Assembly (NCBI GenBank): GCA_030151985.1
Contig: JASLDZ010000188.1
Location: 1-17,773, forward strand
Reading direction: 5' to 3'
DNA: 17,773 bases
From: Caulobacteraceae bacterium
Lineage (GTDB): Bacteria > Pseudomonadota > Alphaproteobacteria > Caulobacterales > Caulobacteraceae
Positions 7,101 through 13,562 of this stretch are shown here, in pieces (position 1 is the first letter of the stretch; every line of letters starts with the position of its first letter). The notes under the pieces were generated by a model. That model was not told the origin of the DNA and did not search any database. It saw nothing but the letters and a program-made list of their open reading frames with translations. Made by a program: the position numbers and the translations under genes.

Positions 7101-8367
7101 TGGTGGTACGCACAGCCAAGGGTGATCCGGACTTCGGGAATGTTTGCGTCTGGGTAATGTTGCCCCGGCTGTCGTAGGTTCGCGTCGTCTTGACGCCTTC
7201 GGGCGAGATCGCGCTGACGAGCCGCCCCATCCGGTCATACGTGTAGGTGGTGGAGTGACCCGCGCCATCGGTGTCGCTGAGCGTCGTCCCGAAGGTGGCG
7301 CTGGTCACCACGACATGGGTGTGGGTCATCGGGTCGGTCACGGTCGTCGTCGGGTTCGCGGTGACCGGACCCGTGGCGCCATCGTCGGGTCCGCTCGTCG
7401 TCGAATAGGTGTAGGTCCACGTGCCGACGCCGTTGGTCATGGAAGCGACACGGGCGGCGCTGTCGAACGTGATCGACCAATTTGGCCCGCCCGGACGTGA
7501 CAGCGTTCCCGTGTAGCTGGGAAAAGGGATCGGATACGTCGTCGTGCGATTGGCGGGATCGACGATGGCCGTCGCGGTTCCCAAAGCCGTTATGGTTGCC
7601 GTCGGCCATGTGAACGAAGGCGTGGTACAGCTATCAGCCGATATGTCACAGAAGTCGACGGCAAGGTTGACGCCCTTGACCTGCGTCAGCACGCCGTCCG
7701 ACGCGGAGTTGTTGTTGGTCTGATAGGTAAATTTGATGGCGTAGCCGAGATTATTGCTGACGCCTTGAAGCCTCACCGCCGTTGGGGGGCGCGTCAGGTA
7801 GCGCTTGTACGAGAAGGTCGTGATGACGCCTGTGGGAGTCTGGATCGAAATCACCCGTGCGGCCGCCTGGGTATAGTTGTTCGACCTCCAAGTCGTAGAG
7901 AATGTAGCGATCGTTCCGTCGCGAAGCGTAGCAGTGTACGTCGCTGCGTTGTCGTAGCTCAGCTGCACGCCGTCGCCAAGCGTCGAGGAAAATGCTCCGG
8001 TATTCGGGTCTCTTGTGAAAGAATATGATGCATCGCCCAAGCTTACCGTGTAGTTGTTCCCGAGATTATTTACAGCGCCATAGAAGTTGTCCCTGGCCAA
8101 CCCTGCGTGGTAGACCCATTGCAGGCCGCCCTGAGCGGGATCACCAATCGTGACGATCGCGTCGGAAACGTTGAGTGACCCCGAGGCTAAGTCGACCTGG
8201 GCCGGATCAAGGAAGGTGTTAACGGGAGGAGGGGGGTCGTCGGGGAGGCCGCTGGCGTCGGTGAAGCGTGAGACGTTCGCATGCGCTAGGATTGGAAATG
8301 AGCAGCCCAGGAGAAGCGCAAGTCGAAATCCCACCCGCCTCGTCGAACGACTTCTATTCAGAGCCAT
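4129..8367 (-). CDS. Exported RHS/YD-repeat protein with variable C-terminal tip (putative polymorphic toxin)
   Basis: This 1412-residue protein has a Sec signal at 1-30 (MALNRSRSTRRVGF, hydrophobic core, cleavage likely after AHA; LLLGC could alternatively act as a lipobox). An N-terminal region with PAQVDLASGSLNVSDAIV precedes about 20 YD repeats such as YTYDRMGRLVSA and FTYDNLGRVKTA. The RHS-associated core closes at 1179-1214 with FRLGRFMQPDPIGYG and SDPLNLWDPYG, the DPxG being the place of self-cleavage in studied RHS proteins. The YD part is expected to form a hollow beta shell. The last 198 residues form the variable tip. I chose the ATG at 8367 because it begins the signal peptide; in-frame TTG at 8421 is possible. 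There is no PAAR, VgrG or T6SS gene nearby, so export is likely Sec-dependent. It follows two secreted-protein genes on the same strand and overlaps the small membrane protein gene. Confidence 0.9.
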   Translation of the reverse strand: MALNRSRSTRRVGFRLALLLGCSFPILAHANVSRFTDASGLPDDPPPPVNTFLDPAQVDLASGSLNVSDAIVTIGDPAQGGLQWVYHAGLARDNFYGAVNNLGNNYTVSLGDASYSFTRDPNTGAFSSTLGDGVQLSYDNAATYTATLRDGTIATFSTTWRSNNYTQAAARVISIQTPTGVITTFSYKRYLTRPPTAVRLQGVSNNLGYAIKFTYQTNNNSASDGVLTQVKGVNLAVDFCDISADSCTTPSFTWPTATITALGTATAIVDPANRTTTYPIPFPSYTGTLSRPGGPNWSITFDSAARVASMTNGVGTWTYTYSTTSGPDDGATGPVTANPTTTVTDPMTHTHVVVTSATFGTTLSDTDGAGHSTTYTYDRMGRLVSAISPEGVKTTRTYDSRGNITQTQTFPKSGSPLAVRTTSGGYDTTCTYAAKCNEPNWTKDALNYQTDYSYDGPTGLLQYLSPPAGANGLRSTTMLNYAQVTPYFKNASGVQTAGTPIWKLGSTVNCSTAQFCPANSPDATIVNYGYGYGNPAGTPNNLLLTITSQMSGDQPTSVYRQRTFAYDSVGNMLTATDWNGNTTRFRYNADRSVAGAVGPDPDGGGSLRNRAVRYTYDAGGRLQKTERGVANSESDADWLNFTPLAVDTVSFDGLGRATQETVGAQGAPALASVTNYAYDAADRLLCTAVRMNSPNNFANLPASACQLGSTGPYGPDRITYLGYDGADRVTSTTTGYQTSWARTESSTTYTPDGLVQTQTDAKGNKTTFTYDGFDRLSQVNFPTPSNGGVSNGADYILYSYDANGSLTGRRNRDTSTVTYGYDGAGRLSSRSGTTLAATSFTYDNLGRVKTAVSGGQTLTFTYDVLGRKLTEAGPFGSVGSQYDANGNRTRLQWPDGTYATYTYDAANEMTNITDGSGTQLSYLTYDDLGRRTAAYMKGLTSCEGWGYGPDLRLSAITIQPTCGTVTESYGYYYNAAGQLRASTSSNSAFDWTSSVGNVGRGYATDGLNRYTTSGGAALTYDGLGDVINDTRLSYTFDGLNKLVSMSNGATFSYDGLDRLRYTFGSVGTNFLYDGDTIIAEYDNGGNVLNRYVPGAAKDEFAAWYAAPGAGGYAGRQYLQTDRQGSPVAIVNDSGTLIAINTYDESGQPGSGNRGRFSYTGAPYVPEADLLHMRARDYSFRLGRFMQPDPIGYGDGLNFYDYVHSDPLNLWDPYGKLTVTAMDCGASAIYENPHGDDGHCVPLPRPQTTRSIGPALGGLGAISLAGGSQNTPNPDPCAGSDSALGKLGESLDSASDFADDVALGAGLGAAALSETVVGGAVLGGVALGSEVISKVETVGAVFVKLFDGNLRGAGTSLLAFAVGQATAKGLSGVAEYDYSVLGNGKPTRFQEKMGEVVGHANSKATESIVCHRR
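4132..4725 (-). other. Variable C-terminal tip of the RHS protein (198 residues), no recognised toxin family
   Basis: After DPYG (residues 1211-1214 of the protein) the sequence loses YD repeats. Tip residues 1-70 are linker-like with Cys at 9, 25 and 62 and a PNPDPC turn. Residues 84-118 are rich in Gly, Ala and Val and hydrophobic (DVALGAGLGAAAL, VVGGAVLGGVALGSEV), like a helical hairpin or the translocation segment found before many polymorphic toxins. Residues 119-150 contain another hydrophobic stretch (LLAFAVGQATAKG). The end is EYDYSVLGNGKPTRFQEK followed by GHANSKATESIVCHRR. I see no HNH, ADP-ribosyl, deaminase or protease motif. GC is clearly lower than in the YD part. Confidence 0.6.
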
Positions 8368-8465
8368 CTCAGACTCGCCCCTTCCCACAAGTGGTTCGAT
8401 ACTGTTGTTCACCAGACGCAACTTGTGTTCGCCGCGCTGTCATCGTGCGCGACAGTCGATCCGGC

Positions 8466-9056
8466 TCACTTCAGCATGTATCGATCCAGCCCGACTGCGT
8501 TGACTGGGGGACTGAACGCCGGATCGATCATGGCCAGCGGCGGCCCGAGCAGCGCCAGCGCCGCGACCATGCGCCGGCTCAGCGCCCCGTCCGACGGCGT
8601 CTGGCTGTAGAACGCCCACAGCCTCACCCGGGTATCGTTCACCGTCACCAGCGCATAGCGGGCGTCCCGGGCGGGATCCCCGCTGCTCATCCCGGCCGAC
8701 ACCTCCGGCAGCGGGACCAGCATCGCCACGCCCGGTGCGCTCGTGCTTGAGGCCAGGCGCGAGACTCCAGCGCCTGGGCCGCTGTGGAGCGCGAACGGCT
8801 GCCCCGCGACGGCGAAGTTGGCCCTCGAGGCTTGCGGCGTAGACGCCTTCAACGCCTGCTCCTCGAACCCCGCCTTCGACAGCAGCGAGAGCGCGGCGAT
8901 CATCGCCCGGCTCGTCGGCAGGGCCTCCGCGTCGGTCGAGGCCTGCGCCAGCGAAGCGGAAGGGCTGGGCTGGGCCACGGCCAACGACCAGCTGAGGCTC
9001 AGAAGCGACGTCAGGGCGATGCCGCATGCCAATCCCGGTCGGATCATGGTCGTCAT
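8466..9056 (-). CDS. Secreted protein of unknown family, between lectin and RHS genes
   Basis: I do not recognise this 196-residue protein. It has a Sec signal peptide at about 1-28 (cleavage after AVA) and an otherwise soluble body. The ATG at 9056 comes one base after the stop of the lectin gene (TAGGATG), so translation is likely coupled; a second ATG three codons on is possible. A helix-like segment SRAMIAALSLL at 49-59 recurs as SRRMVAALALL at 160-170 (8 of 11 identical), which suggests a weak internal duplication or a paired helical element. The middle contains DARYALVTVNDTRVRLWAFY, a beta-rich pattern. It is followed after 98 bp by the RHS gene. Its place suggests a periplasmic or extracellular accessory to the RHS or lectin protein. 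Confidence 0.75.
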   Translation of the reverse strand: MTTMIRPGLACGIALTSLLSLSWSLAVAQPSPSASLAQASTDAEALPTSRAMIAALSLLSKAGFEEQALKASTPQASRANFAVAGQPFALHSGPGAGVSRLASSTSAPGVAMLVPLPEVSAGMSSGDPARDARYALVTVNDTRVRLWAFYSQTPSDGALSRRMVAALALLGPPLAMIDPAFSPPVNAVGLDRYMLK

Positions 9057-9057
9057 C

Positions 9058-9621
9058 CTACTGGCCCGCCGTGTTAGTCGCCCAAAGGGGCGTCGTGTGG
9101 TTGCTGGCGTAGATGACCATGTTGCCGTCGCCCTGGACGACCAGAGTGGCTCCCGGGTTGCCCGCGGTGTTGCTGCACCAGCGCACCACCCACTGGGGGT
9201 CGTAGACGCAGAGGTTGCCATCCGTCTGCATGAGCAGGGTCGCGCCCGGCGAGCCGGCCGCGGCCGAGGTCTGCGTCGACCAGAGGCCCGTGCTCCCGTG
9301 GTAGAGCACGACATTGCCGTCTTCCTGGAAGATCAGATTGTAGACGCCGCCCGTGGAGCTCAGCGTCTGGCCTTGGAAGATGGACTGGTTGTTCGCCAGC
9401 CCTGCTCCGACAGGAGCAGTGTTCGGGACTAGGAGCTGATAGTAGCTGCGGTTGTCCGCCGCGTCGTAGGTGTTCGACCGGACATCTATGCCCGTCGTCG
9501 TGTGGCCGACGTAGCGACCCGCGGAATCGTAGAAGTAGTGGGTCGTCGATCCCGCCAGCGCCGCTCGAGGAGCGCACATCAGCGCGACCGCGAGCGCAAC
9601 TTGCCTCACCCACTGCCGCAT
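9058..9621 (-). CDS. Secreted YD-repeat / bulb-type (mannose-binding) lectin fusion protein
   Basis: The 187-residue protein has a signal peptide at 1-23 (cleavage ALA-GS), two YD repeats at about 28-60 (YFYDSAGRYVGHTTTG and NTYDAADNRSYY), then a B-lectin domain at 74-187. The three QxDxNxVxY sugar-binding motifs of monocot mannose-binding lectins are seen: QEDGNVVLY (99-107), QTDGNLCVY (132-140, V replaced by C) and QGDGNMVIY (163-171). C139... with C148 or C149 region (VVRWCS) could make a disulfide. The ATG at 9621 has GGAGG four bases upstream, so longer readings to 9714 are rejected. It heads the cluster with the unknown secreted gene and RHS. Lectins of this fold bind mannose or rhamnose glycans and occur in lectin-like bacteriocins, which usually carry two such domains; only one is present here. 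Sugar specificity and role are inference. Confidence 0.87.
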   Translation of the reverse strand: MRQWVRQVALAVALMCAPRAALAGSTTHYFYDSAGRYVGHTTTGIDVRSNTYDAADNRSYYQLLVPNTAPVGAGLANNQSIFQGQTLSSTGGVYNLIFQEDGNVVLYHGSTGLWSTQTSAAAGSPGATLLMQTDGNLCVYDPQWVVRWCSNTAGNPGATLVVQGDGNMVIYASNHTTPLWATNTAGQ

Positions 9622-9775
9622 GGATCCTCCGTCAACACGGATCTTGGCAATTGATCGGCTCGTAGCTGGAACCTGAGCCGCAACGCCGTCAATCGAAAAA
9701 ATTCTCTGAATCATGACCGCGGTGAAATGCAGGTGAAGTCCGGCGTCGTAATCTGCGTCGCGTCCGGAGGCTTAC
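9622..9775. promoter_or_regulatory. Divergent intergenic region, promoters of the lectin-RHS cluster and the TonB-like gene
   Basis: These 154 bases separate two genes transcribed away from each other and must hold at least one promoter for each direction. An AT-rich patch lies at about 9691-9713 (AATCGAAAAAATTC). I could not define -35/-10 elements reliably. Strong ribosome binding sites stand at both edges (GGAGG before 9621 on the minus strand, GGAGG at 9766-9770 on the plus strand). Confidence 0.5.
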
Positions 9776-10591
9776 GTGCCCAGCGCCAGCGACACACCAA
9801 TTTTAGAGAACGCGTTCGACGGCGGCTGCGCCGTTCCACTCGGCTTTGAAGTCGCCGACATTCCGGGCCCCCAATCAGGTCGTATGACCCACAGCGCGAT
9901 CTTCCTTGCTGCGTTCGCCGCGGTCCTCTTGCTTCACGCTCTGCTCTTTCTGGTCTGGCGTGCCGAACACACGCCACCGCCAAGGGCGCCGGGGCCGGGC
10001 ATCGGGGCTGGCGGAATGCAGATCAGTCTCGTTTCGGCGCTTCCCGGAGTGCCCCTTTCGACGACCACTGTGGTTCTCCGAGCCGACGCACGAGAGGCCG
10101 AAGGTGCCGCCGTACCTCCCAGTCCCGAAGCGACGCCTTCAACAGGGCCTGACGGGGAGGGCGGCCCCGACACCTCCACGCCCGAGCTCGGCCATGCCTC
10201 CGGGCTTCAAGGGTTCGGGACGGCGACCGCCGCGAACGGCAGCCCGGGCGGAGGGTTCGATCCCGGCGCGTTCGCATCCATGGCGCCCCTCTCCTTCTCC
10301 CACGGGGGTGAGCCGGGCCTTTGGGCGCAGGTTCAGCGCTGCTTTAAGGAGGCGCCGACGCAGGCTCTGACGTTGACAGTGGTCCTCGACGAGCACGGAG
10401 CCTTCGTCGACGCCTACAAGGAAACGGGCGAGCTGTCGGTCGCGCCATTAAGGCCCGACGAGGCGGCGGCGTCTCGGGTCGCTTTGGACGCTCTGAAGGC
10501 GTGCAGTCCCTATCATGACCTTCCAAACGGGCTCGACCGGCGCCTTACACTTTATGTTCCTGTCGAAGAGCCCAGCCGCCCCACGGCCTGA
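9776..10591 (+). CDS. Single-pass membrane protein with TonB/TolA-like C-terminal domain
   Basis: The 271-residue protein starts at GTG 9776, five bases after a perfect GGAGG (9766-9770); an internal ATG at 9884, just before the membrane helix, is the alternative. It has a cytoplasmic N-terminus of about 38 residues, one transmembrane helix at 40-61 (IFLAAFAAVLLLHALLFLVW), a Pro/Gly/Ser-rich periplasmic spacer to about 170, and a compact C-terminal domain at 178-264 (PGLWAQVQRCFKEAP, LTLTVVLDEHGAFVDAY, SRVALDALKACSPYHDLP, RRLTLYVPVEE). This order and the beta-alpha-beta pattern of the end resemble TonB and TolA energy-transducing proteins; the two Cys (residues 189 and 232) may form a disulfide. 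It converges on virB11 with 27 bp between stops. Known TonB/TolA proteins couple inner-membrane energy to outer-membrane events through ExbBD/TolQR, which are not visible here. The family call is moderate and the partner unknown. Confidence 0.65.
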   Translation: MPSASDTPILENAFDGGCAVPLGFEVADIPGPQSGRMTHSAIFLAAFAAVLLLHALLFLVWRAEHTPPPRAPGPGIGAGGMQISLVSALPGVPLSTTTVVLRADAREAEGAAVPPSPEATPSTGPDGEGGPDTSTPELGHASGLQGFGTATAANGSPGGGFDPGAFASMAPLSFSHGGEPGLWAQVQRCFKEAPTQALTLTVVLDEHGAFVDAYKETGELSVAPLRPDEAAASRVALDALKACSPYHDLPNGLDRRLTLYVPVEEPSRPTA

Positions 10592-10618
10592 GGCGGCGGC
10601 ACGCTGTCGGAGTTCGCG

Positions 10619-11614
10619 CTAGCGGGCGAACGCCACACTCTCGATGGTCCTGCGTCCTCCGGAACGGGTCAGTTGCACCGCCACATTCACCACGCTCGAA
10701 ACGTAATCGACGACTTCCTGTCGTCCGAGATTCACGCCCTTCTGCATGACCATGAGCGCGATCTGCTCGAACGCTCCCCTCGGGCTGTCCGCATGCACGG
10801 TGGTGATGGAGCCCGGGTGGCCGGAGTTCACCGCCCGCAGGAAGCTATAGGCCTCCGCTCCCCGAAGCTCGCCCAGGATGATCCGGTCAGGCCGTAACCG
10901 CAGCGACGCCTGCAGGAGGTCTTCGGGGCTCACCTCCGCTTCGCCGAGGACGCCGCGCGCGGCAATCAGTCCCACGGCATTGGCATGCGTCAGCCGCACC
11001 TCCGGCGTGTCTTCGATCACCACCAGCCTCTCTTCGGACGGAATCTCTTTGAGCAGCGCGTTCATGAAGGTGGTCTTGCCCGTCGACGTGCCGCCCGAGA
11101 CCACGATGTTCTTGCGAGCGCGCACCGCCGCCCGCAGGAACTCTGCGATGTGGCCGGCGTCTAGAAGCGCGCGGAGTTCGCCGTCCCGTGCATCCAGCGC
11201 ATCCAGGGCCGCCCTGCGCGCGCCCTCGAACGCGCCCGCCTCCTGATAGTCGTCCAGACCCATGTCGCTGACCACGTGCTTGCGGATCGCGATCACCATC
11301 CCGCCCCGGGTCGCCGGCGGCGCGACGATCTGAACCCGGGCGCCATCCGGCAGCGTCGCGGCGAGCAGCGGATGTTCGCGGCTCACGCCCTGGTGGCTGA
11401 AGGCGGCGATCTGGCCGGCCAGCCGCCGCAGCGCGACCTCGGTCAGCTCCGGCGCGGGGTGGCGCTCCGCCGGCGCCCCGAGCGTCTCGACCCACACCTC
11501 GCCCGAGGCGTTGATCAGGATGTCGGTGACGTCCGACCGCTCGAGCCAAGGCCGGAGCGGGTTCAGATAGGCCTCAAGGTAGACGCCGCGCGGGTTGATC
11601 GGCTGCACGCTCAC
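10619..11614 (-). CDS. virB11: VirB11 family type IV secretion hexameric ATPase
   Basis: The 331-residue protein is the cytoplasmic traffic ATPase that powers type IV secretion. It has the N-terminal domain to about 160 and the RecA-like half with Walker A GGTSTGKTT (174-182), the Asp box EDTPE (201-205), Walker B IILGELRG (245-252) and the His box GHPGSITTVHA (265-275), all intact. Length is usual for VirB11. The GTG start at 11614 overlaps the virB10 stop by four bases (GTGA), so translation is coupled. It is the last gene of the operon; the stop faces the convergent TonB-like gene 27 bp away and no clear terminator is seen between them. Confidence 0.96.
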   Translation of the reverse strand: MSVQPINPRGVYLEAYLNPLRPWLERSDVTDILINASGEVWVETLGAPAERHPAPELTEVALRRLAGQIAAFSHQGVSREHPLLAATLPDGARVQIVAPPATRGGMVIAIRKHVVSDMGLDDYQEAGAFEGARRAALDALDARDGELRALLDAGHIAEFLRAAVRARKNIVVSGGTSTGKTTFMNALLKEIPSEERLVVIEDTPEVRLTHANAVGLIAARGVLGEAEVSPEDLLQASLRLRPDRIILGELRGAEAYSFLRAVNSGHPGSITTVHADSPRGAFEQIALMVMQKGVNLGRQEVVDYVSSVVNVAVQLTRSGGRRTIESVAFAR

Positions 11615-12765
11615 TGGGCGCCTTCCACGGGCGTGAAATCGAGGTCGCGGGCCACGAAGATGCGGATCGGCGTGCCTTGCGGGACCTTGATCGTGGGCGG
11701 GATCGGCTGGGGCGCGAGCGCGCTGGCGGCACCCGCGATGGAGCCCGCATCGGCCGACGAGCCGATGACGACCTGCGTGGAATTGCCGTTGGTGAGCGCG
11801 GCTTGGCCGAGCGTGATCACCGACAGCAACACCGAGCCTGCGAACCGCTCGAAGAAGTGCCGATCGACCTTGCCCGCCAGCCCGGCGCGACCGAGTTCGT
11901 CGGCACCGTTGGAGCCGATCTGGATAGAGGCGCCGTCCGGCCGCAGGACGCGCGTCCAGATCACGAACGCCCGACTCGAGCCCAGCGCCAAGCCGCTGCG
12001 ATATTGTCCGATCACTCGCGAGCCGCGCGGGATTAGCACGGTCGAGCCGTCGAAGCTTCGCACGTCGCGGCTGACCACCGCGCGGGTGAACCCCGGCAGG
12101 TCGGAATTGAGGGCGGTCTCCAGCACCGCAGGGATCATCGCACCCTGCGGTACGATCGTCGCCTTGTTCCGCAGCATCACCGCGCGCGACTGGTCGGGCT
12201 GGGCGGACTCCACGCGAGCAGCGAAGGAGTCGTCGGCGTTGATCGGGGAGGCCTTCGCATCGGACGTCGCCGTCCCGTTGGGCTTGCCCGCGCCGGCCGT
12301 ATCGCCCCCGAAATCCACCACAAGCGAGGGCGCACGGCGTCGCTGGGACTCCGAATTTGGACCGGGGGGCGCAGCGACGGCCGGCGCCAGCGGAGCCAAC
12401 AATGGCGCAACCGGCGGAGGGGTCACGAGCGCGACCGCGGGCGTCGGGATCGGCGCCACGGCCGGCGCCAGCGCCGCTCCTCGCGCCGCCGCTTCCGTGG
12501 CCGCGATCTCGGGCGGCGCGAGCGGGGAGGGGGCTTCCGCGCTCGCGATCGGCGCGACCGCCGCGCGGTCGAGCTCACGGGCCGGCCCAGGCCGGTGGCT
12601 GGAGAGCCACAGGAAGACGACAAGGCCCAGTAAGCCCGCTCCGCCAGCCACCAGCCAGACGCTCGCTCCCGCAGACGAGCCGGCCACCAGCGGGCGGAGC
12701 GCTCCCACGGAGTCCACGCCTGGAGCGTCGTCGCGGGGCGGTTCTCTAGGATCGCCGTCGCTCAT
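11611..12765 (-). CDS. virB10: VirB10 / TrbI family type IV secretion channel protein
   Basis: This 384-residue protein spans from the inner to the outer membrane and forms the core complex with VirB9 and VirB7. It has a short acidic cytoplasmic tail, a transmembrane helix at about 35-55, a long Pro/Ala-rich periplasmic region (about 56-175), and the conserved C-terminal barrel domain starting near LRNKATIVPQGAMIPAVLE. Typical pieces follow: VVSRDVRSFDG, LIPRGSRVIGQYRSG, TRVLRPDGASI and the helical antenna segment HFFERFAGSVLLSVI, then a C-terminal PIRIFVARDLDF. The ATG at 12765 overlaps the virB9 stop (ATGA) and its own stop overlaps the virB11 start. Confidence 0.95.
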   Translation of the reverse strand: MSDGDPREPPRDDAPGVDSVGALRPLVAGSSAGASVWLVAGGAGLLGLVVFLWLSSHRPGPARELDRAAVAPIASAEAPSPLAPPEIAATEAAARGAALAPAVAPIPTPAVALVTPPPVAPLLAPLAPAVAAPPGPNSESQRRRAPSLVVDFGGDTAGAGKPNGTATSDAKASPINADDSFAARVESAQPDQSRAVMLRNKATIVPQGAMIPAVLETALNSDLPGFTRAVVSRDVRSFDGSTVLIPRGSRVIGQYRSGLALGSSRAFVIWTRVLRPDGASIQIGSNGADELGRAGLAGKVDRHFFERFAGSVLLSVITLGQAALTNGNSTQVVIGSSADAGSIAGAASALAPQPIPPTIKVPQGTPIRIFVARDLDFTPVEGAQ

Positions 12766-13562
12766 CGCCGGCCGTCCTCCGCCTTGGCGGCGGCGCGAGC
12801 GGTCTTGGCGTCAGCCGGCTGCGGCGCGCCGGGCCCGGGCTGCGGCTCGCGCCAAGCCTGGTTGATGACGGTGGTCACAGTCTTGCCGTCCCGCAGCACG
12901 AACCGGGGCGCGAGCTGTTCGACGATCTGGTAGCCGTCGCGCACGCTGTAGTTGACGAGGCTTTCCGATCCGTCCGGTCCCACGAGGAAGAGCGCCGGCG
13001 TCGAGGCGCTCTCCGGCCAGCGGAAGTAGGTGAACCGTCCGTCGTCGAAGACGTCGGCGGGGAGCGCCGCGCGCGACCCCGTGTAGACGTAGGCGGTGTT
13101 GCGCCGCTCGGGCGGCGCTGGTCGCGCGGCCGTGGCCTTGGTGTCGGCCGGATAGGTGAAGCGCACGACGTAGGGTGGATCGACCACGCCCCGGGCGTGG
13201 GCGGAGAGTTCGAAGAGATAGCTGCGCCGGTCGGTGACCACCGTCATGTTCGTCCGGGTGGCGAGGTCGACCGGCTTCAGGAACAGCAGAGTTGCGGCCT
13301 TGTTCGGCGTCACCTGCCAGGCCGCACCGTCGCCGATGGAGACGTTCTCGATGCGCTCGTCGGGGCCGAACTGCAGCATGGTTTGGAAGCCGAACGCCAA
13401 GTCCAGCGGCGTCACCCGGTCCGCGTCGTAGGGATAGATGCGGATGCGGGGATCGACTCGCCCGTAAGGCGGCGGGACCGGCGTCCCTCCCTGGGCGATG
13501 GAGGCGAGCCCGCAACTCCACGCCAGGGCCGTCCACAGCGCCATCAGAATCCCAAGCCTCAT
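12762..13562 (-). CDS. virB9: VirB9 family type IV secretion outer-core protein
   Basis: The 266-residue periplasmic protein has a signal peptide at about 1-25 and the N-terminal VirB9 domain with DPRIRIYPYDADRVTPLDLAFGFQTMLQF and the GDGAAWQVTP and LFLKP segments. A linker follows with Pro/Ala-rich composition, then the C-terminal domain: NTAYVYTGS, FDDGRFTYFRWP, LFLVGPDG, VNYSVRDGYQIVEQLAPRFVLRDG, which in known complexes binds VirB7 and VirB10 and sits at the outer membrane. The tail from about 240 is Ala/Lys-rich and likely disordered. The ATG at 13562 overlaps the virB8 stop by four bases. No separate VirB7 lipoprotein gene is present between the genes of this block. Confidence 0.95.
   Translation of the reverse strand: MRLGILMALWTALAWSCGLASIAQGGTPVPPPYGRVDPRIRIYPYDADRVTPLDLAFGFQTMLQFGPDERIENVSIGDGAAWQVTPNKAATLLFLKPVDLATRTNMTVVTDRRSYLFELSAHARGVVDPPYVVRFTYPADTKATAARPAPPERRNTAYVYTGSRAALPADVFDDGRFTYFRWPESASTPALFLVGPDGSESLVNYSVRDGYQIVEQLAPRFVLRDGKTVTTVINQAWREPQPGPGAPQPADAKTARAAAKAEDGRR

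Noticed and set aside
11276..12865. 529-codon open frame on the plus strand across virB11-virB10-virB9
   Set aside because: It is antisense to three well-supported, overlapping vir genes and has the low-complexity Ala/Arg/Pro/Ser content typical of shadow frames in GC-rich DNA.
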